DNA from: Torymus aiolomorphi | Taxonomy: Eukaryota; Arthropoda; Insecta; Hymenoptera; Torymidae | NCBI GenBank assembly: GCA_036365515.1 | Contig: CM070873.1 | Span: 77,290,029-77,354,028, forward strand | Direction of reading: 5' to 3' | DNA length: 64,000 nucleotides | In this document: positions 45,600 to 55,568 of the stretch, piece after piece | How positions within the stretch are numbered: the first letter of the stretch is position 1 | How the letters are laid out: each line of letters begins with the position of its first letter | Notes under the pieces: model-generated | The model's input: the letters and a program-made list of their open reading frames with translations, nothing else | Told to the model about the DNA's origin: nothing | Databases searched by the model: none | Translations under genes and position numbers: made by a program

Positions 45600-46935
45600 G
45601 CCGTCGATATATCTCATACAAAATAGTCTATAAATTTCAAACTGATACATAAAGTGTGATTTTTCAAAATCACGATTTTGAAAAAAACCGTAAAAAAATG
45701 TTAAGTTTAAATAGACGATTCTTTTACCTAAAAGACTTATACGATAAAGATACAAACTCTACATTTCCACAAAATTTCAACATGATTAAATCAATTTTTT
45801 TCACTAGTTGTCATGCGACAAAGAAATTGACTTTGTATAAAATACGAAAATTTTCAATATCAAATATCTCAAAAAGTAAGCGTTCGATTTTGATGAAAAT
45901 TAGCACACATATTATCTATATCACATTTATCATATTGTCTATAAATATGGAGCTGATACATAGAGCCGTTCTTAAGAAATTGCGATTTGAAAAAAAGGGT
46001 TAAAAAAATTTTAACCTCAAATATCTTTGAAATTTATGAACCAATCATTTTGCCCACAGAACTCGACCAAGAACTATCCAAAATTTACCTCTACAAGGAA
46101 TTTTGAAGCGATTAAGTCAATTTTACTCCTGTAATCGGTTGACATACAAAACTCATTTTTTTCATTTTTCAATGTTTAAATTTTGGTTAATAACAAAAGA
46201 ACCATGATAGCTAGAAACTTTTTTTTTTTTAGAAAATATAGATATTTTAATTCTCTTTCTAATGCTACCCATTCGATTCAGATACATAGAGCCGTTCTCA
46301 AGAAATTGCGATTTGAAAAAAAGATTAAAAAAATTTAACCTCAAATATATCTGAAATTTCAGGACCAATCATTTTGCCCAAAGAACTCGACCTTCTCGGT
46401 CGAGTTCTCCTATCCAAAATCTACCTCTACAAGGAATTTTGAAGCGATTAAGTCAATTTTACTCCCGCAATCGCTGGACATACAAAACTCATTTTTCAAC
46501 TTCTTAATTTTTTTCTAAAAACACTAACCAATAGAATGAATTCAAATTTTTACAGATTATAGTTATTTATATTCTGCATTATCATGATTTTTCTCAAAAA
46601 AATTGACCGTTTAGTTTGGGAGTTATAAGCTTTAAAAAAAAAAACACGTTTTTGTTAATAACAAAAGAACCGTGATAGCTAGAAATTTTTTTTAGAAAAT
46701 ATAGGTATTTTAATGCTCTTTCGAATGCTATCCATTCGATTCAAATATCTCGATCTTATCATTAAGAAAAAGCAAAAATCAATTTTGAGAAAATCGAAAA
46801 TTCAAAATAAAACAAAAACGCATCGGCGAATCAAAAACCGAGTTTTTGGCCCGCCATCATACAAGGAAAACAAAAAAATGAGACTTGTCCGGTCAAAATC
46901 GATCGAGTAGAAGCTGAGATCCAGGCGTACACACA

Positions 46936-46966
<31 letters not shown>

Positions 46967-47115
46967 GCGCGCGCACGCACACATACACATACATCCATAC
47001 AGACATTTTTCAAAAATCATGTATTTCAATTCCTAACACCTCGAAAAACAATTATAACATGTTTTTACAATAACTTAAAAAATTACTATCACAAAGCTTC
47101 CTCTAGGAGGAAGTA
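45600..47115 (+). repeat. Dispersed element, copy 4, mirror of 29.2-30.7 kb
   Basis: Contains tandem segments (gaattttgaagcgattaagt twice), (AC)n(GC)n at 46926-46985 and the terminal hairpin gcttcctctaggaggaag at 47096. The frames crossing it (45656, 46802 and others) are by-products of the repeat. Confidence 0.8.
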
Positions 47116-48711
47116 AAAAAACAATCTGCAATCCTTAATTAGGACAAATATTGCATTTTAGCCATCGTCTTTGTAGCCATTATCATTCTCAATGGTTAAA
47201 TCGCAGCCGAGCATGAGCTCTCCCGAGGAAAGGACGGAATAGAATGAGTACGAAGTAATTTCATTAGCTCAAGTCAAGATTCTCTTCACAAGCTCCTCCT
47301 TTCTCTCGTCTCGCTGGCAAAAGCGCGTGCGCGCGTGCATGTTATTGCCATTCTCAATGCTCGCAATGCAGCATACACGGCTAAAGTCAACGCAGATACG
47401 CGAGGTATATGAGCCCCCTGGATGTGTCATCTTGTTGTGAGGTGCCGACGTACGCACGCGTACACGGTTATACATGGCACGAAAGTTGCCAGAAGCGCCG
47501 AGGGTGGAATGGGAATTCCCGAAATTTGCTTCGATGCGACGTACGTACAACGATTTTCGGGCAATTGATTTTGCAAAGTATCCAAGCATTTTTTTTTTTT
47601 TTTTTAAGCCTGACCTACTTTCCTTATGTGTATGCCTGTTGGGTTTTTTCGTCACTATAACAATCATTTCAAGGCTCTTCATATTATTGCTTTTTCCCTA
47701 ACTTTGTCTATATATTTGATCATTTTAAGAGAAAAAATACATTAAAAATGTAAATTCTTTAGACTTGCAACGATTAAATTATTCATTTATTAAGGTAAAT
47801 GCGCAATTTAATTATAATGCTATATGAGCATATAACTACTGATTTCACAAATTTAGTTTGGTCGTGATACTTTTAATCGACATTCAATTAATAAAATACT
47901 ATGGAGTAAAATACTAGTGCATTATATACAATGCTGTATTTCATATAAATCCAAATATTTTATTAATAATTTTGTTAAAAGACAAATTTCTCTTATATAG
48001 AATTCTATCTATGTTAGATGAATGTGCAATATTTAAAACTGATCGATAATTCACTCTACGTTAAGATTACATAGACTTTGAGATATAAAGATGATCATTC
48101 AAACAAAGAAAATTTATTAAACGCCAGTTAAGCGCAGATTATTTATAAATCAATTTCAGAACAGCAATTAAAATGAGGACATGAAAATATTAACTACTAA
48201 GAAGAAATACATAATTTTATACAAGCAAACATTGTGATTGATTGATTGATCAAGGCGACGGACTCTATTATTACGACCGAGATTTGAAACGTAAAATTGG
48301 AAATGATCAGGCCATTATAATTATTGATTTTTCTACTAGTCACTATGATCCTAGTTACATTATTTACAACTAGTTAACACAGACTTTACTCAGGCAAACT
48401 ACAATAAATAATCTAATTTAAATTTGCAAACAATAATTATTACAAGTAGTGAAATAATAATATAAAAAATTAGACAAGTAAATTACTAAGATACCGCTGA
48501 AGAATATTTCTACTGAGAAAACCGCAGCAGTAGCAAAAATCTAAGATGCAATTGGTTTTCCTACTTTATGGGGCAGCGTGTTAAAAAAAGGGGGGTACAA
48601 AATAAGAGTAGGGAAAATGATTGAGCGATAAATTTCGTGAAATAAGAACCGCAAAAAAAAGAAAAAGGAGAGGAAAAACGAAAGATGGTCCAGACGGAGA
48701 AAAATAAAGAG

Positions 48712-48744
<33 letters not shown>

Positions 48745-50100
48745 GGCCTCTTTCCTAGCTCAGTGCGTTTCCATGCAAATGACGGGCCTAAAATGCCACG
48801 ACGAAGAATCACTCGAGAGCAGGGCGCGCACAGCAAAAGTTGCTCTGAGTCTCCAGCCGCTATTTGATTAACATTTTCGTCATAATGTTTCGGGAGACGA
48901 AACTTTCCCTCGTGTGGTGTGCCGCTGCTGGTGCGCGCACTCGGAAATCCGAGATTACAAATTTTCATTAAAAACTTTGCGCAGTCACCCGGCCGATTTG
49001 CATAACTTTGCTCCGGTGCAGTCGTCGCCTTTGCCGTTGTGTGTTTGGTGTACACAAGACAGGTTGCACGCGGGTGCGAAGGTTCGTCGGTCGGCCTTCA
49101 TTTTTAATACGAATGCCGACGTAGGTACGTCACTGCACCCCCAAGTGCATTTGTATACGTCCGCCTGCAACTTCTTCCTTCCTTCCGACTTTCTTAATCG
49201 AGCATTTTTCATTCCTGAATTGTGATGAAATCGCCGAGCTTTTTCCTAACGGCAGCCCCAAGCTTTTTTCAAGATTTCTCCCTAAATATATAGAATGGCG
49301 TTGAGGCATCTTATCTATTAATTTCGAAAAACTTACAATAAATTTTACTTTACCAGATCATGAGAAAAACATAAAAATATTACCATCTAAAAAGCAACTG
49401 AATCATAACAGCCTTAATAGGTCATATGATAAATGCATGGCAGATAAAAATTGCAGGTTATTTAAGTAGTTAAAGTAAAGTTATAGTTCATCAACTTAAT
49501 TTACGCGCTGAGAGCATTTTTATAGCTTTCTATAAATTTCCAAATCTCTTTAATGACCCTTTCTCGTTGAAACATAATTTATTTAATCATCACTCAATTA
49601 CGACGCTCAAAAACCTTGTAATATACACATTCATTTACTCGCAAACGGACGGAAGTTTTTACAAACAAGTAAAAAATGAGACCCACATTGCGCAAAGCGC
49701 CACACGAACGAGATCTCTGCAATTCAAACTCCGATGTGCATCAATCATTGAGACTTACAATTTCTTTTATAAAACTGATACTCAACTGCTTCACTTACCG
49801 CGATATCGCGAAACTTGTTACAGTCGGCGTAATTTCGCGAGAAAACGTCAGCGAAACTACGCGCTAACGTAATCCCTCCGCTGCAAGCCAAGAGCTCGTA
49901 AATTACAACAATTCATATTGCATCGTCTTGAATTTAATAACGACCTCTAGCTAAACTTGATTTCTGTTTTATAGCTGAGGAATAAAAGTATGTCGATCTT
50001 CTGGAATAATATGCATGAATCTCCTAAGGTGAAATTATAAAATTTTATAGCAACCAGAATAAATAAAAGAGTATAGGACAATATGCACCAAATACCACAG
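47116..50100. other. Longest stretch with no recognised repeat; possible host DNA
   Basis: 47116-50100 has few element hallmarks. 47200-47560 and 48560-49240 are GC-richer with long frames (minus 48561-49055, 164 codons; minus 47269-47682), including a (CT)n tract at 48716-48742, but the products have no domain and overlapping frames are equally open. Could be regulatory or untranslated host sequence. Nothing else recognised. Confidence 0.35.
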
Positions 50101-50159
50101 ATATTAAGGGGGTCTTACACTTAGTAGCTTCTGAGGCCAAAATCAGCTGGAAAAATAAG

Positions 50160-50160
<1 letters not shown>

Positions 50161-50235
<75 letters not shown>

Positions 50236-50236
50236 T
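50161..50236 (-). mobile_element. (TA)n tract abutting a Helitron 3' terminus
   Basis: TA repeats at 50161-50228 run into tgtgt|CTAG; minus strand: gagcgagcagggggcgaagc, hairpin gggggcgaagccccc, CTAG at 50233-50236, flanking T. The helicase at 53412-54800 has the same orientation and lies on the correct side, so this may be its 3' end. Confidence 0.7.
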
Positions 50237-50449
50237 AGGGGGCTTCGCCCCCTGCTCGCTCCTCTCGCCAACCACCATGTTTAGAGATAATTGTTAATAA
50301 CAATATATTACCATTGAAGAATAAAATTGAAACTAAATACTGTTTTATATTAATTAGAAATATAAATACAGAAGGAACTGGATTATTCAGGGTGTCACAA
50401 AAAAATCAATTACGCAAAATATTTGTGATGGATTAAATGTTAAGAAATA

Positions 50450-50620
50450 GGTGGAGGGGCGGTGGAGGGGTAGGTGGAGGGGTGATGGAGGGGGGAGGGG
50501 GTGGAGGGGCTGACACCCTTCAAAATAACGTAAAATTTGAACGAATTTCACGGGAAAAAGTGGAGGGATGGTGGAGGGGCGGCGGAGGGGTGTGGAGGGG
50601 GTGGAAGGGGTAAGTACCCA
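50450..50620 (+). repeat. G-rich minisatellite (ggtggagggg), quadruplex candidate
   Basis: About a dozen ggtggagggg-like units in two blocks (50450-50515, 50560-50615), each with many G4 runs. Located just inside the putative Helitron 3' end. Confidence 0.8.
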
Positions 50621-51189
50621 TTTTCAGCCTTACACCTATATAATATAGGAAGAGATATATATATATATATATATATACTTATTATATATTATATGGCCCA
50701 AGACATAATCTGGAGGCCTATTTTACTCGGAGATATAGCATTTCTAATTTATTGGCATTGGCGCAATTTTTTGAGAAAACCATTTCATGGATCTATATAG
50801 AACAAGCCCTAATTACTTGAATTCATGCAGTTATGGCACAAAGAGTTGAAAATATAAGATTTCTGAAGCTCTTGAAATTTCTATCCATACTTTTTCGGCG
50901 AAATCGGATAATACTAAGATCTTTTGAAAAGAAGAAATACGAAAATGTAACTGTTGCTAAAAAAACTAACTGTTCCAATATAAGTGAAAATATGCTATTT
51001 TTTTATTTATTATTTTTTTTTTAATGAATTTTAAAAGTTTTAATTGATTTCTAAGCTGTCAACTCGTGCCGTTTTTCAAAAATTATGCCATTTCTCTATA
51101 TATTTACTATCACATTTTTAATATATTGATAGACTGAAGGAGAAACTTTAAAATAAATTGCCAGGCAGGTTTTTTGATCAATTATACGT

Positions 51190-52000
51190 CAAATTCAAGT
51201 AGTCAAGAATCTTCAGTTTCTAAGCCAATTATCAGTAGTGAATAAATTGTTAATGATAGTGAGATTTTTGTAAATGAACTTAATGAGACTTTAAGTTATT
51301 TAAAATTAAAAACTTCACCTGTCAAAATGACTCAAACTGTGAACAGTAAGATGCAACAATCATATGCCATTGGGAAAAGAAAACAAATGAATGATGCATT
51401 CCATTCGGAAATAGCTAGTAACAAGTCGATTCTTCTCTATGAATAATGTGTACATTTCTTTAATGCTGCGAGTGAGAAAACGCTTCTCTTTTTTAGTTTT
51501 CATGCCATCCTCTTTAACGGACATTATGTCACTTTTATTTTCACTCTGACGAGAGCAATTAACATCATCGTTTAAATATTAATCTTTGTTATTGGACACA
51601 ATGTCACTATCTAAAGAATGGCCCATGTAAGTTCTATGCTGTTTGTAGATATCTCCATCATTCACTAGTTCTTGCGCTTCATTAATCATAGATTTAATTG
51701 CATTGGGTATAGCTGACAATAAATAGTTTTTAAAAGTTTCAGTTGGAATAAGAGTTGTTACTAGGCATTTCAGAATAGAATACATCATTAATTTGTTTTC
51801 TTTTTCCAATGGCATATGATCTTACTGTTTACAGTTTAAGGCATTTTGACAGGTGAAATTTTTAACTTTAAATAACTTAAAATCTCATTAAGGTCATTTA
51901 CAAAATCTCATTATCATTAAAAATTTCTTTACTACTGATAATTGGCGTAGAAACTGAAGATTCTTGACTACTTGAATTTCGTGCAAACTTAATTTGCTGA
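51190..52000. pseudogene. Inverted duplication of a second DDE-transposase fragment
   Basis: 51190-51400 and 51770-52000 are inverted copies of each other. Plus arm and minus arm each encode the same segment (SSSQESSVS.PIIS..., YAIGKRKQ). The minus frame continues to 51579 with INEAQELVNDGDIYKQHRTY and GHSLDSDIV, clearly related to the 32629-33504 transposase segment (INKSRNLVKEKGIYSEPDAY, GHPIDENMEKIV). So the 5' part of a related transposase gene sits here as a palindrome. Stops in both arms. Confidence 0.7.
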
Positions 52001-52140
52001 TTCCTTTAATTAATTTTTAACAAAATTTATAATTTTTGCAACAATTTATTACATAATTATAATTAAATTCATTTATAAAGATTAAAAAGTCCTAATTTTT
52101 AAATTATGTGTAAAATCTATTATAATATTAAAAAGCCAAA

Positions 52141-52400
52141 ATGTCCGTCCGTCCGTCCGTCCGTCCGGCCAGCCCCCCTGCCTTTTACCCAGTAGTTCAT
52201 GTGTATAAAGGGTTAAAAAGGGTTAAAAAGAGAGTTAAAAGGGTTAAAGAAAGGGTTTAAAAAAGGGTTAAAAAAGTATTTAAAAAGGGTTAAAAAGGTT
52301 AAAAAAGGGGTTTAAAATTGTTAAAAAAGGGTTAAAAAGGGGGTTAAAAAGGGTGTTAAAAAAGGTTAAAAAGGGAGTTAAAAAATGGTTAAAAATGGCG
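52141..52400 (+). repeat. (GTCC)n followed by a gggttaaaaa minisatellite
   Basis: Six to seven gtcc units at 52144-52168, then about 18 units of (a)gggttaaaaa with length variation at 52205-52400. Confidence 0.9.
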
Positions 52401-52592
52401 TTAAAAATATAAATTTAAATGAAGGTTGTTATTATTAAGACTATTCTTAGTATATCAATGTTTATTTTTTTCAAAAAATTCCTCTCTGGGTTTACACAGA
52501 GTTAAGAGTGTCACATTGCTCGCATTAAAATTTTTTGACTTTTCTTTAAACAATAAATATATACTTATTAAATATACTATTTATATATATTT

Positions 52593-53086
52593 AGTAGTGG
52601 ATATTAATGGCCATACTACCAAGTGGTAAATGAAATAAAAAACACAGTTATTTCCGACGTTTCGAGAGTTTATTGAACCTCTTCTCCTCAGCGCTACAAA
52701 ATATTGTAGTTTAAAATACAACACGTAACTAAGTATTTTGAATTCAACGTTTACATGTATTCGTCTCTTTACATATTCTCATTACACACACACAGACGTA
52801 ATATCCTACTATATAAAGACTTGCAAAGTAACATTCGAGCCACTGACTCGTAGAATACCATTCCGCTAAAGTAACTTGTGACTATTACGTTTCTATGTAA
52901 GTAATTTTTAGATAATTGTTGTAAAATCATCAAATGGAAAAAAAACGTGTTGTATTTTAAACTTGTTGTGTACAATATTTTGTAGCCCTGAGGAGGAGAA
53001 GTTCAATAAACTCTCGAAACGTCGGAAATAACTGTGTTTTTTATTTCATTTACCACTTGATATTATGGCCATTAATATCCACTACT
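52593..53086. mobile_element. Inverted-repeat element with hammerhead-like arms (Penelope-like candidate)
   Basis: Arms 52593-52729 and 52952-53086, inverted. Each arm, read outward, contains ctgaggag...aactctcgaaacgtcg (right arm 52988-53024 plus; left arm 52655-52691 minus). CTGANGA and GAAAC spaced by a possible stem match the conserved core of hammerhead ribozymes, which are known in the terminal repeats of Penelope-like elements. Stem II pairs only with a bulge and stems I/III were not established, so the ribozyme is a hypothesis. Confidence 0.5.
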
Positions 53087-53099
53087 AACTATTCAACAA

Positions 53100-53411
53100 A
53101 CTACCATTTGCTTCAACTATTCAATTATTTATATATATATATATTTATAATAACCAATTATTTTATGCGCTACTTACTCGCTTTTGCGTGTAATTGTTGC
53201 AATTTTACTTTTTATTATTAAAATTTGTTATCATATGCAATGTTTATTTTTATTTTTAAATATGTACCTTATTAAATATATTTATAATAACTAATTACTT
53301 TATGCGCTACTTACTCGCTGTTGCGTGTAGTTGCTGCAATTTTTATTTTTTATCATTTAAATTTTTCTTTTTCCCTTAATAACCAATTATTTTATGCGCT
53401 ACTTACTCCAA
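53100..53411. repeat. Tandem repeat of ataaccaattattttatgcg units
   Basis: ctttatgcgctacttactcg-type phrases near 53160, 53299 and 53391 with spacing of about 139 and 92 bp. It cuts into the 3' part of the helicase. Confidence 0.7.
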
Positions 53412-54800
53412 TTACTTATTTCCAGTAATTATGTCAGCTTTTATTACATATTCACCTAAAGATCTCACAATTAATCTCGTTCCATTACAGAGACCATCTT
53501 CCAAATTTCTTAATAAAATTATAATAGCACCTATCTTTAAAATTAGTTTATGTGGTAGTAGGCCGTTTGGAGTTATCGAATTGACAAATTCAATTGATAT
53601 AGAGTTTTGCAAACATTCATTTTCATCATCTACAATAGTATTGATACTTAAATATTCTTTGCTGTCACCATTAAGTCGACTTAATATTTCATTATTCATT
53701 TTAAGGCGATGTGAAGTTCAAAATCAACCCAATTTCATTATTTAATAAATTAACATTCGAACGTTTATTTGAAAAAACAACGACGTCAGGCGCTTCGTAT
53801 ATATGTAAATACTATGCTCAGAAATTTTTTTGCGTGATTCTATCAGCATTTCCATGAGATACGCCCGTTTCAAAACTAGATCCAAATTCTAAAAATAAAG
53901 ATTCCTACTTCCCGGCGTTGAGGTTTTTATTTAATGAAATAAGTGTTGGTTAGGTTTTTGGAAAAACTACAACGTCAGGTGCTCCGTATATGTAAATACT
54001 ATACTCAAAATTTTTTTTTAGTAATTCTATTAATATTTGCAAAAGATGTAGACATTCCAAAATTATGTCGGTATTTCACATTACCTTAAGTACATTGTTA
54101 TTTGTTTGGCATAAAATTACTTTATTTTTTATAGAAATGGCAGACAGATTAATTTCATTTCCAAACATTTCAGTAATTAAATCACCATTAGATAAAAAAT
54201 TGTGGTATTTTTAAAAGGCTATTATTTCTTTCAAATTTTGTAGAATATTGTCCTTGTCCAACATTTGAAAGCCATTTTGTAAAAAACATGTCATCGTTAG
54301 ATATTCTCATATTCTTTTGTAGCTTTAAATAATGAAATTGTTGCCATATTTTACAACTTTTTACGGAAGATTCTACTATTTGAGCTCGGCTACCATGACG
54401 CACAACTGGTAATGTTTGCCTAAAATTTCCAGAAACAATTATTACTTTACCACCAAATGGTTTGCTTTTTTGACATAAATCTTTAAACAATCTATCTACA
54501 GTATCAAACGCATATTGGTTAGTCATAGAAATTTCATCCCAGATCAATACATCCATACTTTTAATATAATTTGCATACGTTGAATTTTGCGAAACATTAC
54601 ATGTTGATCGTTCGTTTATATTAAGAGGTAATTTAAATGCAGTATGAGCCGTTTTTCCATTGATTAACAAATTAGCAGCAATACCAGTCCAAGCAACTGC
54701 TAATCCTTGATAATTTTTATTATTTAAAAACATGATCAAAGTATTTAATAAATAACTTTTTCCAGTTCCACTAGGACCGTCAATAAAAAATAGCTTTTCT
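53412..54800 (-). pseudogene. Helitron PIF1-like helicase, fragment B
   Basis: Minus strand. Walker A (FIDGPSGTGKS) near 54770; then the 54739-54188 segment with AVAWTGIAANLL, the Walker B-like VLIWDEISM and FGGKVIIVSGNFRQTLPV; a shifted frame to about 54090; then, beyond an inserted MITE, 53699-53412 with MNNEILSRLNGD, GLLPHKLILKIGA and GLCNGTRLIV. This is the 5'-3' helicase that unwinds donor DNA during rolling-circle transposition. The order matches known Helitron proteins; the Rep nuclease part is not present here. Truncated by a MITE at 54807 and by tandem repeats at 53411. Confidence 0.9.
53705..54085. mobile_element. 381-bp MITE with TTAA target duplication
   Basis: Flanked by TTAA on both sides (53701-53704, 54086-54089). 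Termini ggcgatgtgaagttc and, inverted, ggtaatgtgaaatacc. The helicase reading resumes on the two sides, so the insertion is well bounded. Internal diverged duplication (gtaaatactat(g/a)ctca). A related copy is at 25478. A TTAA site suggests a piggyBac- or Kolobok-type mobiliser. Confidence 0.85.
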
Positions 54801-54806
54801 CAACTC

Positions 54807-55239
54807 AGGCATGAAATTGGGCCTTTTTCACGTGTGAAAGTAGGAGAGAAAATTTCGCATTTCAAGCGTATTTTGTGAAAGTGGTAAGAAATATCTATTT
54901 CTACCCTAAAACAGGTGAGAAATGAAAAACTAGTGAGAAATGAAAATGTCTGCCTTTCTTTAGGGGATATATAATTAGTTTAAGTATAATCATTAAATTA
55001 AATATGGTATATTATTTATGTAATTTGATTTTACGTTATTAAACAAAATATTGATTTTTTGTTACTTAATATGTATTTTCGGTCAAATAAATGTAATTGA
55101 GATTTAATTATATATTTAATAGTCTATATTTTTTGTGTATTCATTTTGAATTAATTTGATTTTCAACTGCGTTGTGTACGACTCGAAATGCCTAATCCTC
55201 TCTTCGATTCACACACGTAAAAAAGGCCCTGTCATGCCT
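54807..55239. mobile_element. ~430-bp MITE truncating the helicase
   Basis: Termini aggcatgaaattgggccttt and (inverted) aggcatgacagggccttttt, followed in both by acgtgtg(tg)aa. It lies immediately 5' of the Walker A motif. AT-rich interior with short gtgagaaatgaaaa repeats. Confidence 0.65.
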
Positions 55240-55280
55240 TCGCTAAAAAAATACGGTGTGTAACACGGGAAGAATAGTAT

Positions 55281-55420
55281 CCCAAGTAAAAAAATTATGA
55301 ATGGTTTATACATAAATCATGCATGATTCTCTATACATGAAGTATGTACAGATTAAGTATGTAAATGAACATGCATGAATTATGTATAATCTGTATGGAA
55401 ACTATATGCATTTTGTTATT
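55281..55420. repeat. Subterminal-type repeats left of the BEN gene
   Basis: After cccaagtaaaaaaa come at least eight direct and inverted ta(t/c)(a/g)catgaa-like words (tatacataaat, catgcatgatt, tatgtacagat, catgcatgaat, tatgtataatc). CACTA elements characteristically carry such subterminal repeats, so this may be the left end of the two-gene element. Inference. Confidence 0.4.
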
Positions 55421-55568
55421 TGAATTCAAATAATTTTTTTTTATTAATTTTATAATAATATAGTATACAACGAGCAAGATACAATATTAATAACTAAATA
55501 ACATTGAAGCAAAATCATAGATATCGTCAAAGAAAATGTAACTCAAATGTAATGTAAAGCCAAAGTAA

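Noticed and set aside
48561..49055. 164-codon minus frame
   Set aside because: No domain, low-complexity RERERERE stretch from a GA tract, and plus-strand frames equally open.
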